DNA from: an uncultured Bacteroidales bacterium
Lineage (GTDB): Bacteria > Bacteroidota > Bacteroidia > Bacteroidales > UBA932
Length of the DNA stretch: 64,000 nt
NCBI GenBank assembly: GCA_900316955.1
Contig: ONEX01000011.1
Span: forward strand, 62,001-126,000
Reading direction: 5' to 3'
Made by a program: the position numbers and the translations under genes. Shown here in pieces: positions 50,685 through 57,861 of this stretch. Every line of letters begins with the position of its first letter. The stretch's first letter is position 1. The notes under the pieces were generated by a model that was not told the DNA's origin, made no database searches, and saw only the letters and a program-made list of their open reading frames with translations.

Positions 50685-52612
50685 TGAAACGATTCATGCT
50701 CCTGGCCGCCCTGGCGCTCCTGCCGGTGGCGTCCTTTGCCGATGAAGGGATGTGGATGATCCACGCCCTGAACCAGGCGCTGGAAAAGAAGATGCAGGAG
50801 CGGGGGCTGCAGCTCTCCGCCGGAGAGATCTACAACGCAGACGCGCCCGGGACCACGGTCGCCGACGCCGTCGTGTCGCTCGGCTTCTACTGCACCGCCA
50901 GCGTGATTTCCGACGAGGGGCTCCTCATCACCAACCACCACTGCGCCTACAGCGACCTGTTCGACCTGTCCACCCCGGAGAAAAACTACCTGGAGGACGG
51001 CTACTGGGCGTTTTATCGCCAGGACGAGATTCCGCTCCAGGGGAAGGAAGTGTACTTCCTGAAGCGGGTGCTGGACGTGACGGACGAGGTGGCGGCCGTG
51101 TCGGATTCGCTGACCGCCCGGGGCGAGCGCTTCGGCTCGCGGAAGCTCACCTCCATCCTGGAGCGCCGCTACGCGGCCCGGACCGGCCTGGAGGCCTCGC
51201 TGAACTCGATGTGGGCGGGGGAGAAATACTACCTGGCCCTCTACACCACCTACAAGGACATCCGCCTGGTAGGCGCCCCGCCGGTGTCCATCGCGGCCTT
51301 CGGCGGCGACGAGGACAACTGGGAATGGCCGCAGCACAAGGGCGATTTCGCCCTGTACCGGATCTATGACCACGGCGAGCCGCTCCATTCCCCCTGGCAC
51401 CTGCGCATCTCGCGGGCCGGCTATCGGGAAGGGGACTATGCGATGGTCATCGGCTATCCCGGCCGCACGGACCGCTACAGCAGCTCCTACAAGGTCGATT
51501 ACCTCACGCGGGTGGAGCGCCCGGTGACGAACCGGCTTCGCGGCAACCAGATGGAGATCGTCCGGAAATGGATGGACGCCGATCCCGCCATCCGCGCCAA
51601 ATACTCCGACTGGTTCTTCTCCCTGTCCAACGTGCAGGAGATGCAGGAAGGGGAAGTGCAGTGCGTGAAGCGCTTCGGCGTGGTGGACGAGAAGCGGGCC
51701 CAGGAGAAGGATCTGCCGCAGGACATCCTGAAGGGCCTGGCCGACGAGTACGCCGCCATCGAGGACATCGAACGCGAGAAGGCGTACTACCGCGAGACCA
51801 TCGTCCGCGGCATGCGCATCACGCCCACGATGCTCCGGATGTCCAACGCCAAGACGCCCGAGGCCCGCGACGAGATCTACCGCCGGGACATCGGCGCCCT
51901 GGATCCGCGCGTGGAGAAAGACCTCATCGCCTATTCGCTGGAAGAGTATTTCGGCCATCTGCCGGCCGAGGTCGTCGGCCATCGGCAGGATTCCCTGCGG
52001 AAGGCCTTCGGCGGCGACTGGAAGGCGATGGCGGAGCACCTGTGGGACCATCCGCTGGAGCTCATGGACTTCATCACGGAGGTCAAGATCACGGCCTTCA
52101 ACGAGCGGGAGAAGCACACGGGCGACCTGACGGACCTGCAGCACCGCTATACCCGGGCCCTGTATCACGACCGCGAGGCGAAGGGCCTGGTCCAGTATCC
52201 GGATGCGAACTCCACGATGCGCCTGACCTACGGCGTCGTGTCTTCTCTGGAGCCTTGGGACGCGGTCTATACCTCCTGGTACTCTTCCCCGCGCGGCCTT
52301 CGCGAGAAATACGACCCGGCGCAGTACGATTACGCCCTTCCGGCGGACTTCGTCGCGGCGCTGGACCGCTATGACGGCCCCGTCAATTTCCTCACGGACA
52401 ACGACATCACGGGCGGCAACTCCGGCTCCCCGGTGCTGAACGCCCGGGGCGAGGTCATCGGCCTTGCCTTCGACGGGAACAAGGAATCCCTCGCCTCCGA
52501 CGTCTCTTTCACGCCGGACTACAACAAGTGCGTGTGCGTGGACATCCGGTATGTCCTGTGGATCCTGGAGGATTACGTGGGGCTGGAGCGGATCGCCAAG
52601 GAAATCGAGTAG
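50684..52612 (+). CDS. S46-family dipeptidyl-peptidase, DPP7-like
   Basis: A 642-residue periplasmic serine exopeptidase that removes dipeptides from peptides entering the cell. The signal peptide ends SFAD. The catalytic triad is recognisable: His85 in 'TNHHCAYSD', Asp221 in 'HKGDFALYR', Ser580 in 'TGGNSGSPV'. Eighteen residues after the Ser is Gly598 ('AFDGN'); in the characterised Porphyromonas enzymes, as I recall, Gly there goes with DPP7 (hydrophobic P1) and Arg with DPP11 (acidic P1). It is shorter than usual (about 700+). The ATG at 50684 overlaps the previous stop by one base. Confidence 0.88.
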   Translation: MKRFMLLAALALLPVASFADEGMWMIHALNQALEKKMQERGLQLSAGEIYNADAPGTTVADAVVSLGFYCTASVISDEGLLITNHHCAYSDLFDLSTPEKNYLEDGYWAFYRQDEIPLQGKEVYFLKRVLDVTDEVAAVSDSLTARGERFGSRKLTSILERRYAARTGLEASLNSMWAGEKYYLALYTTYKDIRLVGAPPVSIAAFGGDEDNWEWPQHKGDFALYRIYDHGEPLHSPWHLRISRAGYREGDYAMVIGYPGRTDRYSSSYKVDYLTRVERPVTNRLRGNQMEIVRKWMDADPAIRAKYSDWFFSLSNVQEMQEGEVQCVKRFGVVDEKRAQEKDLPQDILKGLADEYAAIEDIEREKAYYRETIVRGMRITPTMLRMSNAKTPEARDEIYRRDIGALDPRVEKDLIAYSLEEYFGHLPAEVVGHRQDSLRKAFGGDWKAMAEHLWDHPLELMDFITEVKITAFNEREKHTGDLTDLQHRYTRALYHDREAKGLVQYPDANSTMRLTYGVVSSLEPWDAVYTSWYSSPRGLREKYDPAQYDYALPADFVAALDRYDGPVNFLTDNDITGGNSGSPVLNARGEVIGLAFDGNKESLASDVSFTPDYNKCVCVDIRYVLWILEDYVGLERIAKEIE

Positions 52613-52633
52613 ATTCCGGGTCAAGCCCGGAAT
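52613..52633. terminator. REP-like hairpin between convergent genes
   Basis: ATTCCGGG, loop TCAAG, CCCGGAAT: an 8-bp stem and 5-base loop like the other repeats, directly after the DPP7-like stop and 5 bp before the end of the opposite gene. It may end both transcripts. Confidence 0.6.
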
Positions 52634-52638
52634 GACAG

Positions 52639-54219
52639 CTATTCGCTGCGCCGCGCGAGCGACACGGCGACGGGCTTGCCGTCCAGCCAGGCCGTGATTT
52701 CCGCGTCCGGGAAGCCGAGGGCGCGGACGGGATTGAGTTGCAGGAGGGCCTCGTTGAAGGAGCGGAACACGCCCACGGAGTAGGTGTAGCGCAGGGCATT
52801 CGTCAGGCGCTCATACACCGGGTCCAGGCCCTTGATCTCGTCCAGCGTCGCGTGGCGGGGCGACGTGAACAACTGAATCTGATACACGATGCCTTCCGGC
52901 AGGGAGGTGTCCTGGGCGAAGCGGCCGACGGGCCCCACCTGGAAGGTGGCGGGGGCGGCCGGCGGCGCCGGGGCCACCTTGAGGCTGAGCTTCGCGCCGG
53001 GCGCGTTCTTCGAGAAAGTGTAGCTGCGGCGGGCGCCCACGAATTCGCGGTCGGCCCGGTCGGAATCCGTCACCGCCCCGCGCTGGAGGAAGGACTGTTC
53101 GATGGTCCGGACGGCGCGGGTGGTCTCTTCGAGGCGGCGGCGGAGCGGCGCGAGGGCCGCCTCGCGGTCGGCGATGGCCGACGTCAGGGCCGTGCGGTCC
53201 TCCACTCCCGTCGTGAGCCGCAGCCGCAGGGTGTCCAGCTGCCGCTCGTGCCGATAGATGGAGTCGCGCAGGACGCGGACCTCGGCGGTCATCTGCATGT
53301 AGCGGCGGGTGTCGTCGTTGCCCGGGGCGTCATCGGCGACGGCGGAGCCGTGGTCCTGGCGCGTAGGGTCGTCCAGCGGGTACAGGGCGGCCGTCCGGGC
53401 GAGCGCCACGGGGTCGCGCATGGGCATCCGGGCGATCACCGGCTGTTTTTCCGTCACATAGATATAGACACTGTCCGGGGCGCAGTCCCGGTTGGAGGCG
53501 AAGAGCGTGTAGCGCCCGTCCGGGGAGTCCACGAGCAGGAAATCGTCGCCCGGGGAAGAATAGGGGAAGCCCAGGTTCACGGGTTCGCCCCAGGCGCCCG
53601 TCTCCTCGTTCCAGGTGGACCGGTACAGGTCGTAGCCGCCCATCCCGTGGAGGCCGTCCGAGGAGAAGGTCAGGACCTTCCCGTCTTCCGACAGCATCGG
53701 GAACACCTCGTTGCCCGGGGACAGCAGGGATTCGCCCATCAGGGCGGGATGGGACCAGACTGAGCCGTCGGACGAGGACATGTACAGGTTGCGGGAGCCG
53801 GTGGCATCCGGCGCGGAGAAGCAGAGGGACTGGCCGCCGCGCGGGGCGTAGGTCGGGATGCCGTCGTCGGACGGGTCCAGCGCGTGCGGCGGCAGGCGCC
53901 AGGTCTGGTTCTTCAGGGGATAGAACAGGAAGAAATCCTTGCGGGAGAAGCGCTCGCGGGCGATGACCACCGGATCGGCGCAGAAATCCGTCATGTTCAG
54001 GGCGTTCTGGGACCGGTCCATGCGGTCGCGGAGCAGCCGGACGGTGTCCGCATCGGCCGTCAGGGCCGCTGCGCGGGCGTACAGGTCCATCGCTTCCTCG
54101 AACCGGTACTGGCGGTGCAGGCGGTCGCCCTCCGTGAGGAGAGAATCCGTCTGCGCCCGGAGGCCGAAAGCCGCCGAGAGAAGTACCAGCAGGATGGAAA
54201 AACCCCTTCTAAACACCAC
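52639..54219 (-). CDS. TPR / PD40 propeller / SPOR-like envelope protein
   Basis: About 526 residues. After a signal peptide (ends GLRAQ) comes a short TPR ('LLTEGDRLHRQYRFEEAMDLYARAAAL'). PD40 beta-propeller repeats follow ('PTYAPRGGQSLCFSAPDATGSRNLYMSS', 'FPMLSEDGKVLTFSSDGLHGMGGYDLYRS', 'SPDGRYTLFASN'), then a coiled coil (about residues 300-370). The SPOR-like end is 'VYQIQLFTSPRHATLDEIKGLDPVYE'. The layout recalls Bacteroidota envelope and type IX secretion-associated proteins, but no OmpA domain is present. There is no ATG at the expected place; a GTG at 54219 or 54216 is the likely start because the upstream in-frame TTG lies in a -7 box. Confidence 0.7.
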   Translation of the reverse strand: MVFRRGFSILLVLLSAAFGLRAQTDSLLTEGDRLHRQYRFEEAMDLYARAAALTADADTVRLLRDRMDRSQNALNMTDFCADPVVIARERFSRKDFFLFYPLKNQTWRLPPHALDPSDDGIPTYAPRGGQSLCFSAPDATGSRNLYMSSSDGSVWSHPALMGESLLSPGNEVFPMLSEDGKVLTFSSDGLHGMGGYDLYRSTWNEETGAWGEPVNLGFPYSSPGDDFLLVDSPDGRYTLFASNRDCAPDSVYIYVTEKQPVIARMPMRDPVALARTAALYPLDDPTRQDHGSAVADDAPGNDDTRRYMQMTAEVRVLRDSIYRHERQLDTLRLRLTTGVEDRTALTSAIADREAALAPLRRRLEETTRAVRTIEQSFLQRGAVTDSDRADREFVGARRSYTFSKNAPGAKLSLKVAPAPPAAPATFQVGPVGRFAQDTSLPEGIVYQIQLFTSPRHATLDEIKGLDPVYERLTNALRYTYSVGVFRSFNEALLQLNPVRALGFPDAEITAWLDGKPVAVSLARRSE

Positions 54220-54240
54220 AGATTGTTCGTTTTGCGAGCA

Positions 54241-54248
54241 CAAAATTA
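54241..54248 (-). promoter_or_regulatory. -7 box (TAATTTTG) of the PD40/SPOR-like gene
   Basis: The minus strand reads TAATTTTG, a match to TAnnTTTG, 22 bp upstream of the likely GTG start. No clear -33 element. Confidence 0.4.
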
Positions 54249-54289
54249 AGAAATAGTTGCGAGAATCTTCTTATATCAGAAAAAATTCG

Positions 54290-54297
54290 TATTTTTG
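54290..54297 (+). promoter_or_regulatory. -7 box (TATTTTTG) of secDF
   Basis: TATTTTTG matches the consensus and lies 87 bp before the secDF ATG. The leader (about 54305-54384) contains GC-rich complementary blocks (GGCCCG...CGGGC) that could fold. Confidence 0.45.
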
Positions 54298-54384
54298 TGC
54301 CCTTATTTTGCCGAAGTCTGCTTGGTTCGGCCCGAGCGGGCACGGCCTAATGGGAAAAAAACTAATATTATAATAAGTACTACA

Positions 54385-57339
54385 ATGCAAAGCAAAGGCT
54401 TAATCAGACTGTTCGCCATCCTGCTTGCCTTGGCCAGCCTCTGGCAGCTCTCCTTCACCGCGGTCACCCGCATCCAGGAGAAGAAAGCTGCCAAAGTCGC
54501 CGCCGAAAGAGCCCAGCAGTTCGTTGACGCGAACAACGTCGCCGCCGAAGTCCGCGAGTTCGTCCTGGACTCGGTGGCCAACATCCGGAACCGTGCCTAC
54601 ATCGACTCCATCAGCGCTGAGAAGGTTTATCTCGGATACACCTACCAGTCCGCCAAGGAGAAGGAGATCAACCTCGGCCTCGACCTCAAGGGCGGCATGA
54701 ACGTCATGCTGCAGGTCCAGCTCCAGGATCTCGTGAAGGCCCTCGCCGGCAACAGCACCGATCCCGACTTCCAGAAAGCGCTCGATCTGGCGAAGAAGAA
54801 CAACGTGAACTCCAGCCAGGATTTCATCGGCCTGTTCGAAAGCGCCTGGGCCGAGACCGCGAACGGCCGCCGGCTCGCCGAGATCTTCGGCACCTACGAG
54901 CTCCGCGACAAGGTGAAGCCGGAATCCACCGACAAGGAAGTCATCGAGGTCATCCGCAACGAAGCGAAGAGCGCCATCGACAACTCCTTCAACGTGCTCC
55001 GCAACCGTATCGACCGTTTCGGCGTCACCCAGCCGAACATCCAGCGCATCGAGAACAGCGGCAAGATCCTCATCGAGCTCCCGGGCGTCAAGGATCCTGA
55101 GCGTGTCCGCAAGCTCCTGCAGGGTACCGCCTCCCTCGAGTTCTGGCCCACCTTCACCGCCAACGAGGTGAACCTCTATGCCGTCGACTCCCGCGTCGCG
55201 GAGATCCTCGCGAACCTCGGCGACAGCACCGCCGTCGCCAACCCGCTCCTCTCCGTCCTGCAGCCCAGCGGCATGAACAACGCCTGCATCGGCTTCGCCA
55301 ACGGTGTCGATACCGTGATGGTGAACCGGTACCTCGCCATGGCGGAGGATGTCCTCCCGCAGGGCTTCCGCGGTCTCTGGACCGTGAAGCCGAGCGAGTA
55401 TGTCCAGGGCGCGAACATCTACGAGCTCGTCGCCATCAAGGCTACCTCCCGTGACGGCAAGGCCCCGCTCGACGGCGGTGTCGTGACCGACGCCAGCGTC
55501 GAATTCGACGGCGGCCGCAACGGCGGCAGCGGCGCTCCGCACGTGTCCATGACGATGAACGCCGAAGGCGCTTCCGCCTGGGCCCACCTCACCAAGGACA
55601 ACATCGGCAAGCAGATCGCCATCGTCCTCGACGGCCTCGTGTATTCCTACCCGAACGTCCTGAACGAGATCACCGGCGGCAGCTCCCAGATCACCGGCAA
55701 CTTCGACATGCAGGAGGCTGAGGACCTTGCGAACGTCCTCAAGTCCGGTAAGCTCCCGGCTCCGGCCACCATCATCCAGGAGCAGGTCGTGGGCCCGTCC
55801 CTCGGTTCCGCTTCCATCCGCGCCGGTCTCATCTCCTTCCTGATCGCCTTCGTCCTCGTGCTCCTGTACATGGTGTTCTTCTACCAGGGTGCGGGTCTCA
55901 TCGCCGACGTCGCGCTGCTGTGCAACGTTCTCCTGCTCTTCGGCACCCTCGTCTCCTTCGGCGCCGTCCTTACCCTCCCGGGTATCGCCGGTCTCATCCT
56001 GACCCTGGGTATGGCCGTGGATGCGAACGTGATCATCTATGAGCGTATCAAGGAAGAGCTGGCCGCGGGCAAGGGCTTCTCCAAGGCCGTCATCGACGGT
56101 TACAAGAATGCCTACTCCGCCATCATCGACGGCCAGGTGACCACCCTCCTCACCGGTATCATCCTCTACGTCTTCGGTTCCGGTCCGGTCCAGGGCTTCG
56201 CCACGACGCTCATCATCGGTATCATCACTTCCGTGCTGACCTCCATCTTCATCACCCGCCTGATCTTCGACGACCGCATCGCCAAGGGCAAGACCGTGAG
56301 CCTGTCCAACAAGCTTACCCGGAACTTCCTGAAGAATACGCACGTCGACTTCATCGGCCTGAAGAAGTACTCCTACATCATCTCCGGCGCCCTGATCCTC
56401 ATCAGCATCGCCAGCATCGCGTTCAAGGGCTTCAGCTACGGTGTCGACTTCACCGGTGGCCGCACCTACATCGTCCGCTTCGACCAGAGCGTCAAGGCCG
56501 AGGATGTCCGTTCCGCCGTGGAGAACACCTTCCAGGCCGCCGCTGCCGCCGCCGGCGAGGACCAGTACTCCGTCGAGGTCAAGCAGTTCGGTGGCGACGC
56601 CCAGATGAAGATCACCACCCAGTACAAGAACAAGTCCGAGGACACCGCCGTCGACGCCGAGATCGAGAGCCTGCTCTTCGACGCCCTCAAGGGCTTCTAT
56701 GCCGAGCAGACTTCCCTCGACCAGTTCACCTCCACGCTGGAGAACCCGAACGGTATCGTCTCCTCCGACAAGGTGGGTCCGACCATCGCCCGCGACATCA
56801 CCCGCAGCGCGTTCATCGCCGTGTTCCTCGCCCTCCTCATGATCTTCGCCTACATCGCCTGGCGGTTCAAGGGCTGGACCTGGGGTCTCGGCGGCGTGGT
56901 CTCCCTCGCCCACACGGCCCTCATCGTGATCGGCTTCTTCTCCCTGTTCAACGGAATCCTGCCGTTCAACCTGGATGTGGACCAGACGTTCATCGCGGCC
57001 ATCCTGACCATCATCGGTTACGCCATCAACGATAACGTGGTTATCTTTGACCGTATCCGTGAGCAGAAGGGCCTGCACCCGAACGCCGACTTCCGCGAGA
57101 CTGTCAATACGGCTCTGAACGCCACCCTCACCCGTACCGTGAACACTTCCGTGTCCACCCTCCTCCCGATGCTCGCCATCGCGATCTTCGGCGGTGAGTC
57201 CATCCGCGGTCTGGCCGTGGCCCTCTGCCTCGGTATCCTCATCGGTACCTACGCCTCCATCCTGATCGGTACCCCGATCATGTACGACGCCACCATGAAG
57301 GGTGCCTCCAAGAAGGCCGCCGAACCCAAGAAGAAATAA
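54385..57339 (+). CDS. secDF: Protein-export membrane protein SecDF (fused)
   Basis: A 984-residue single-chain SecD-SecF that uses the proton-motive force to aid late steps of Sec export. It starts at MQSKGLIRLF (54385); the upstream in-frame ATG belongs to the leader. Order: TM1, a large periplasmic P1 domain ('FNVLRNRIDRFGVTQPNIQRIENSGKILIELPG'), five further SecD helices with the signature 'VDANVIIYERIKEEL', then SecF with its own periplasmic loop and 'INDNVVIFDRIREQKG'. The two signature regions carry the conserved proton-pathway Asp residues. The gene is monocistronic and followed by a strong terminator. Confidence 0.96.
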   Translation: MQSKGLIRLFAILLALASLWQLSFTAVTRIQEKKAAKVAAERAQQFVDANNVAAEVREFVLDSVANIRNRAYIDSISAEKVYLGYTYQSAKEKEINLGLDLKGGMNVMLQVQLQDLVKALAGNSTDPDFQKALDLAKKNNVNSSQDFIGLFESAWAETANGRRLAEIFGTYELRDKVKPESTDKEVIEVIRNEAKSAIDNSFNVLRNRIDRFGVTQPNIQRIENSGKILIELPGVKDPERVRKLLQGTASLEFWPTFTANEVNLYAVDSRVAEILANLGDSTAVANPLLSVLQPSGMNNACIGFANGVDTVMVNRYLAMAEDVLPQGFRGLWTVKPSEYVQGANIYELVAIKATSRDGKAPLDGGVVTDASVEFDGGRNGGSGAPHVSMTMNAEGASAWAHLTKDNIGKQIAIVLDGLVYSYPNVLNEITGGSSQITGNFDMQEAEDLANVLKSGKLPAPATIIQEQVVGPSLGSASIRAGLISFLIAFVLVLLYMVFFYQGAGLIADVALLCNVLLLFGTLVSFGAVLTLPGIAGLILTLGMAVDANVIIYERIKEELAAGKGFSKAVIDGYKNAYSAIIDGQVTTLLTGIILYVFGSGPVQGFATTLIIGIITSVLTSIFITRLIFDDRIAKGKTVSLSNKLTRNFLKNTHVDFIGLKKYSYIISGALILISIASIAFKGFSYGVDFTGGRTYIVRFDQSVKAEDVRSAVENTFQAAAAAAGEDQYSVEVKQFGGDAQMKITTQYKNKSEDTAVDAEIESLLFDALKGFYAEQTSLDQFTSTLENPNGIVSSDKVGPTIARDITRSAFIAVFLALLMIFAYIAWRFKGWTWGLGGVVSLAHTALIVIGFFSLFNGILPFNLDVDQTFIAAILTIIGYAINDNVVIFDRIREQKGLHPNADFRETVNTALNATLTRTVNTSVSTLLPMLAIAIFGGESIRGLAVALCLGILIGTYASILIGTPIMYDATMKGASKKAAEPKKK

Positions 57340-57358
57340 ATCCTTCTCGGTTTGAACC

Positions 57359-57391
57359 AAAGGACCGGCTCCCTCGAGCCGGTCCTTTTTT
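57359..57391 (+). terminator. Rho-independent terminator of secDF
   Basis: AAAGGACCGGCT (57359-57370), loop CCCTCG, AGCCGGTCCTTT (57377-57388) and further T: a 12-bp perfect stem with a T tract. Confidence 0.9.
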
Positions 57392-57418
57392 CTGTCTTAG
57401 GCGATTAGGAGAGATGTA

Positions 57419-57624
57419 AGGGGAGGGTGGCGCGACGGCTCCATGCGTCTTTCAGCGGCTACGCCCAGGTCGGGAAGGCGCTTGACGGCGAACTCGCTCA
57501 GTTAGTCCCGCAAGCGGGCCTAACTAGCGCTCAAACAGACGCCGTCATCCCTCACGGGACCGCTGCCTTCCCTCCCGCTCGCTGGCGCTGAAAGCCGAAT
57601 TCCGCCGTCGCGCCACCCTCCCCT
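57419..57624. other. 206-bp nested palindromic element of unknown nature
   Basis: The ends are a perfect 21-bp inverted repeat (57419-57439 with 57604-57624). Inside are further nested pairings: 57449-57457/57586-57594 (9 bp, CTTTCAGCG), 57472-57479/57565-57572 (8 bp, GGGAAGGC), 57483-57490/57540-57547 (8 bp, TGACGGCG), and a terminal hairpin 57500-57525 (AGTTAG, CCCGC-AA-GCGGG, CTAACT). No ORF, tRNA or known RNA fold is recognised and no target-site duplication is obvious. The rest of 57392-57861 shows nothing except the short repeat at 57681 and a promoter-like sequence. Confidence 0.8.
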
Positions 57625-57680
57625 CTGAACACCACCGTCCTGCTCTCGGAGTAGGGCTGGTTGAGTAAAAAGCGTTATGT

Positions 57681-57690
57681 CGTACGCAAA
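57681..57690. repeat. Direct repeat CGTACGCAAA, left of the helicase-nuclease gene
   Basis: The same 10 bases occur at 60674-60683 on the other side of the gene, in the same orientation. They could be the footprint of an insertion; short enough that chance is possible. Confidence 0.35.
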
Positions 57691-57826
57691 AGGGGGCCAA
57701 ACAAAAAGGGGGGCGTCGTTTCTTTCAGATTGATCAATGAAAAAAATGTATTCTCTCTCGGCTCTTCAAGGAGAAAGAGGTTACCAAATTCTGTTCTTTG
57801 AGGGCGAAGTCGTTTTGTGGGCAATG

Positions 57827-57857
57827 TTGTATAATTATCGCGGTTTTCGTATTTTAG
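57827..57857 (+). promoter_or_regulatory. Promoter-like sequence of the helicase-nuclease gene (TTGT-N19-TATTTTAG)
   Basis: TTGT (57827-57830), 19 bases, TATTTTAG (57850-57857, one mismatch), 4 bases before the ATG. Confidence 0.4.
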
Positions 57858-57861
57858 CAAT

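Noticed and set aside
54400-57360. Antisense open frame of about 986 codons over secDF
   Set aside because: Low-complexity Asp/Glu/Gly/Val-rich translation mirrors the codon bias of secDF; no promoter or recognisable domain.
57419-57624. Nested palindrome as a tRNA, tmRNA or riboswitch
   Set aside because: No cloverleaf, CCA end, tag-peptide frame or known ligand-binding core could be matched, and it does not lead directly into a gene.
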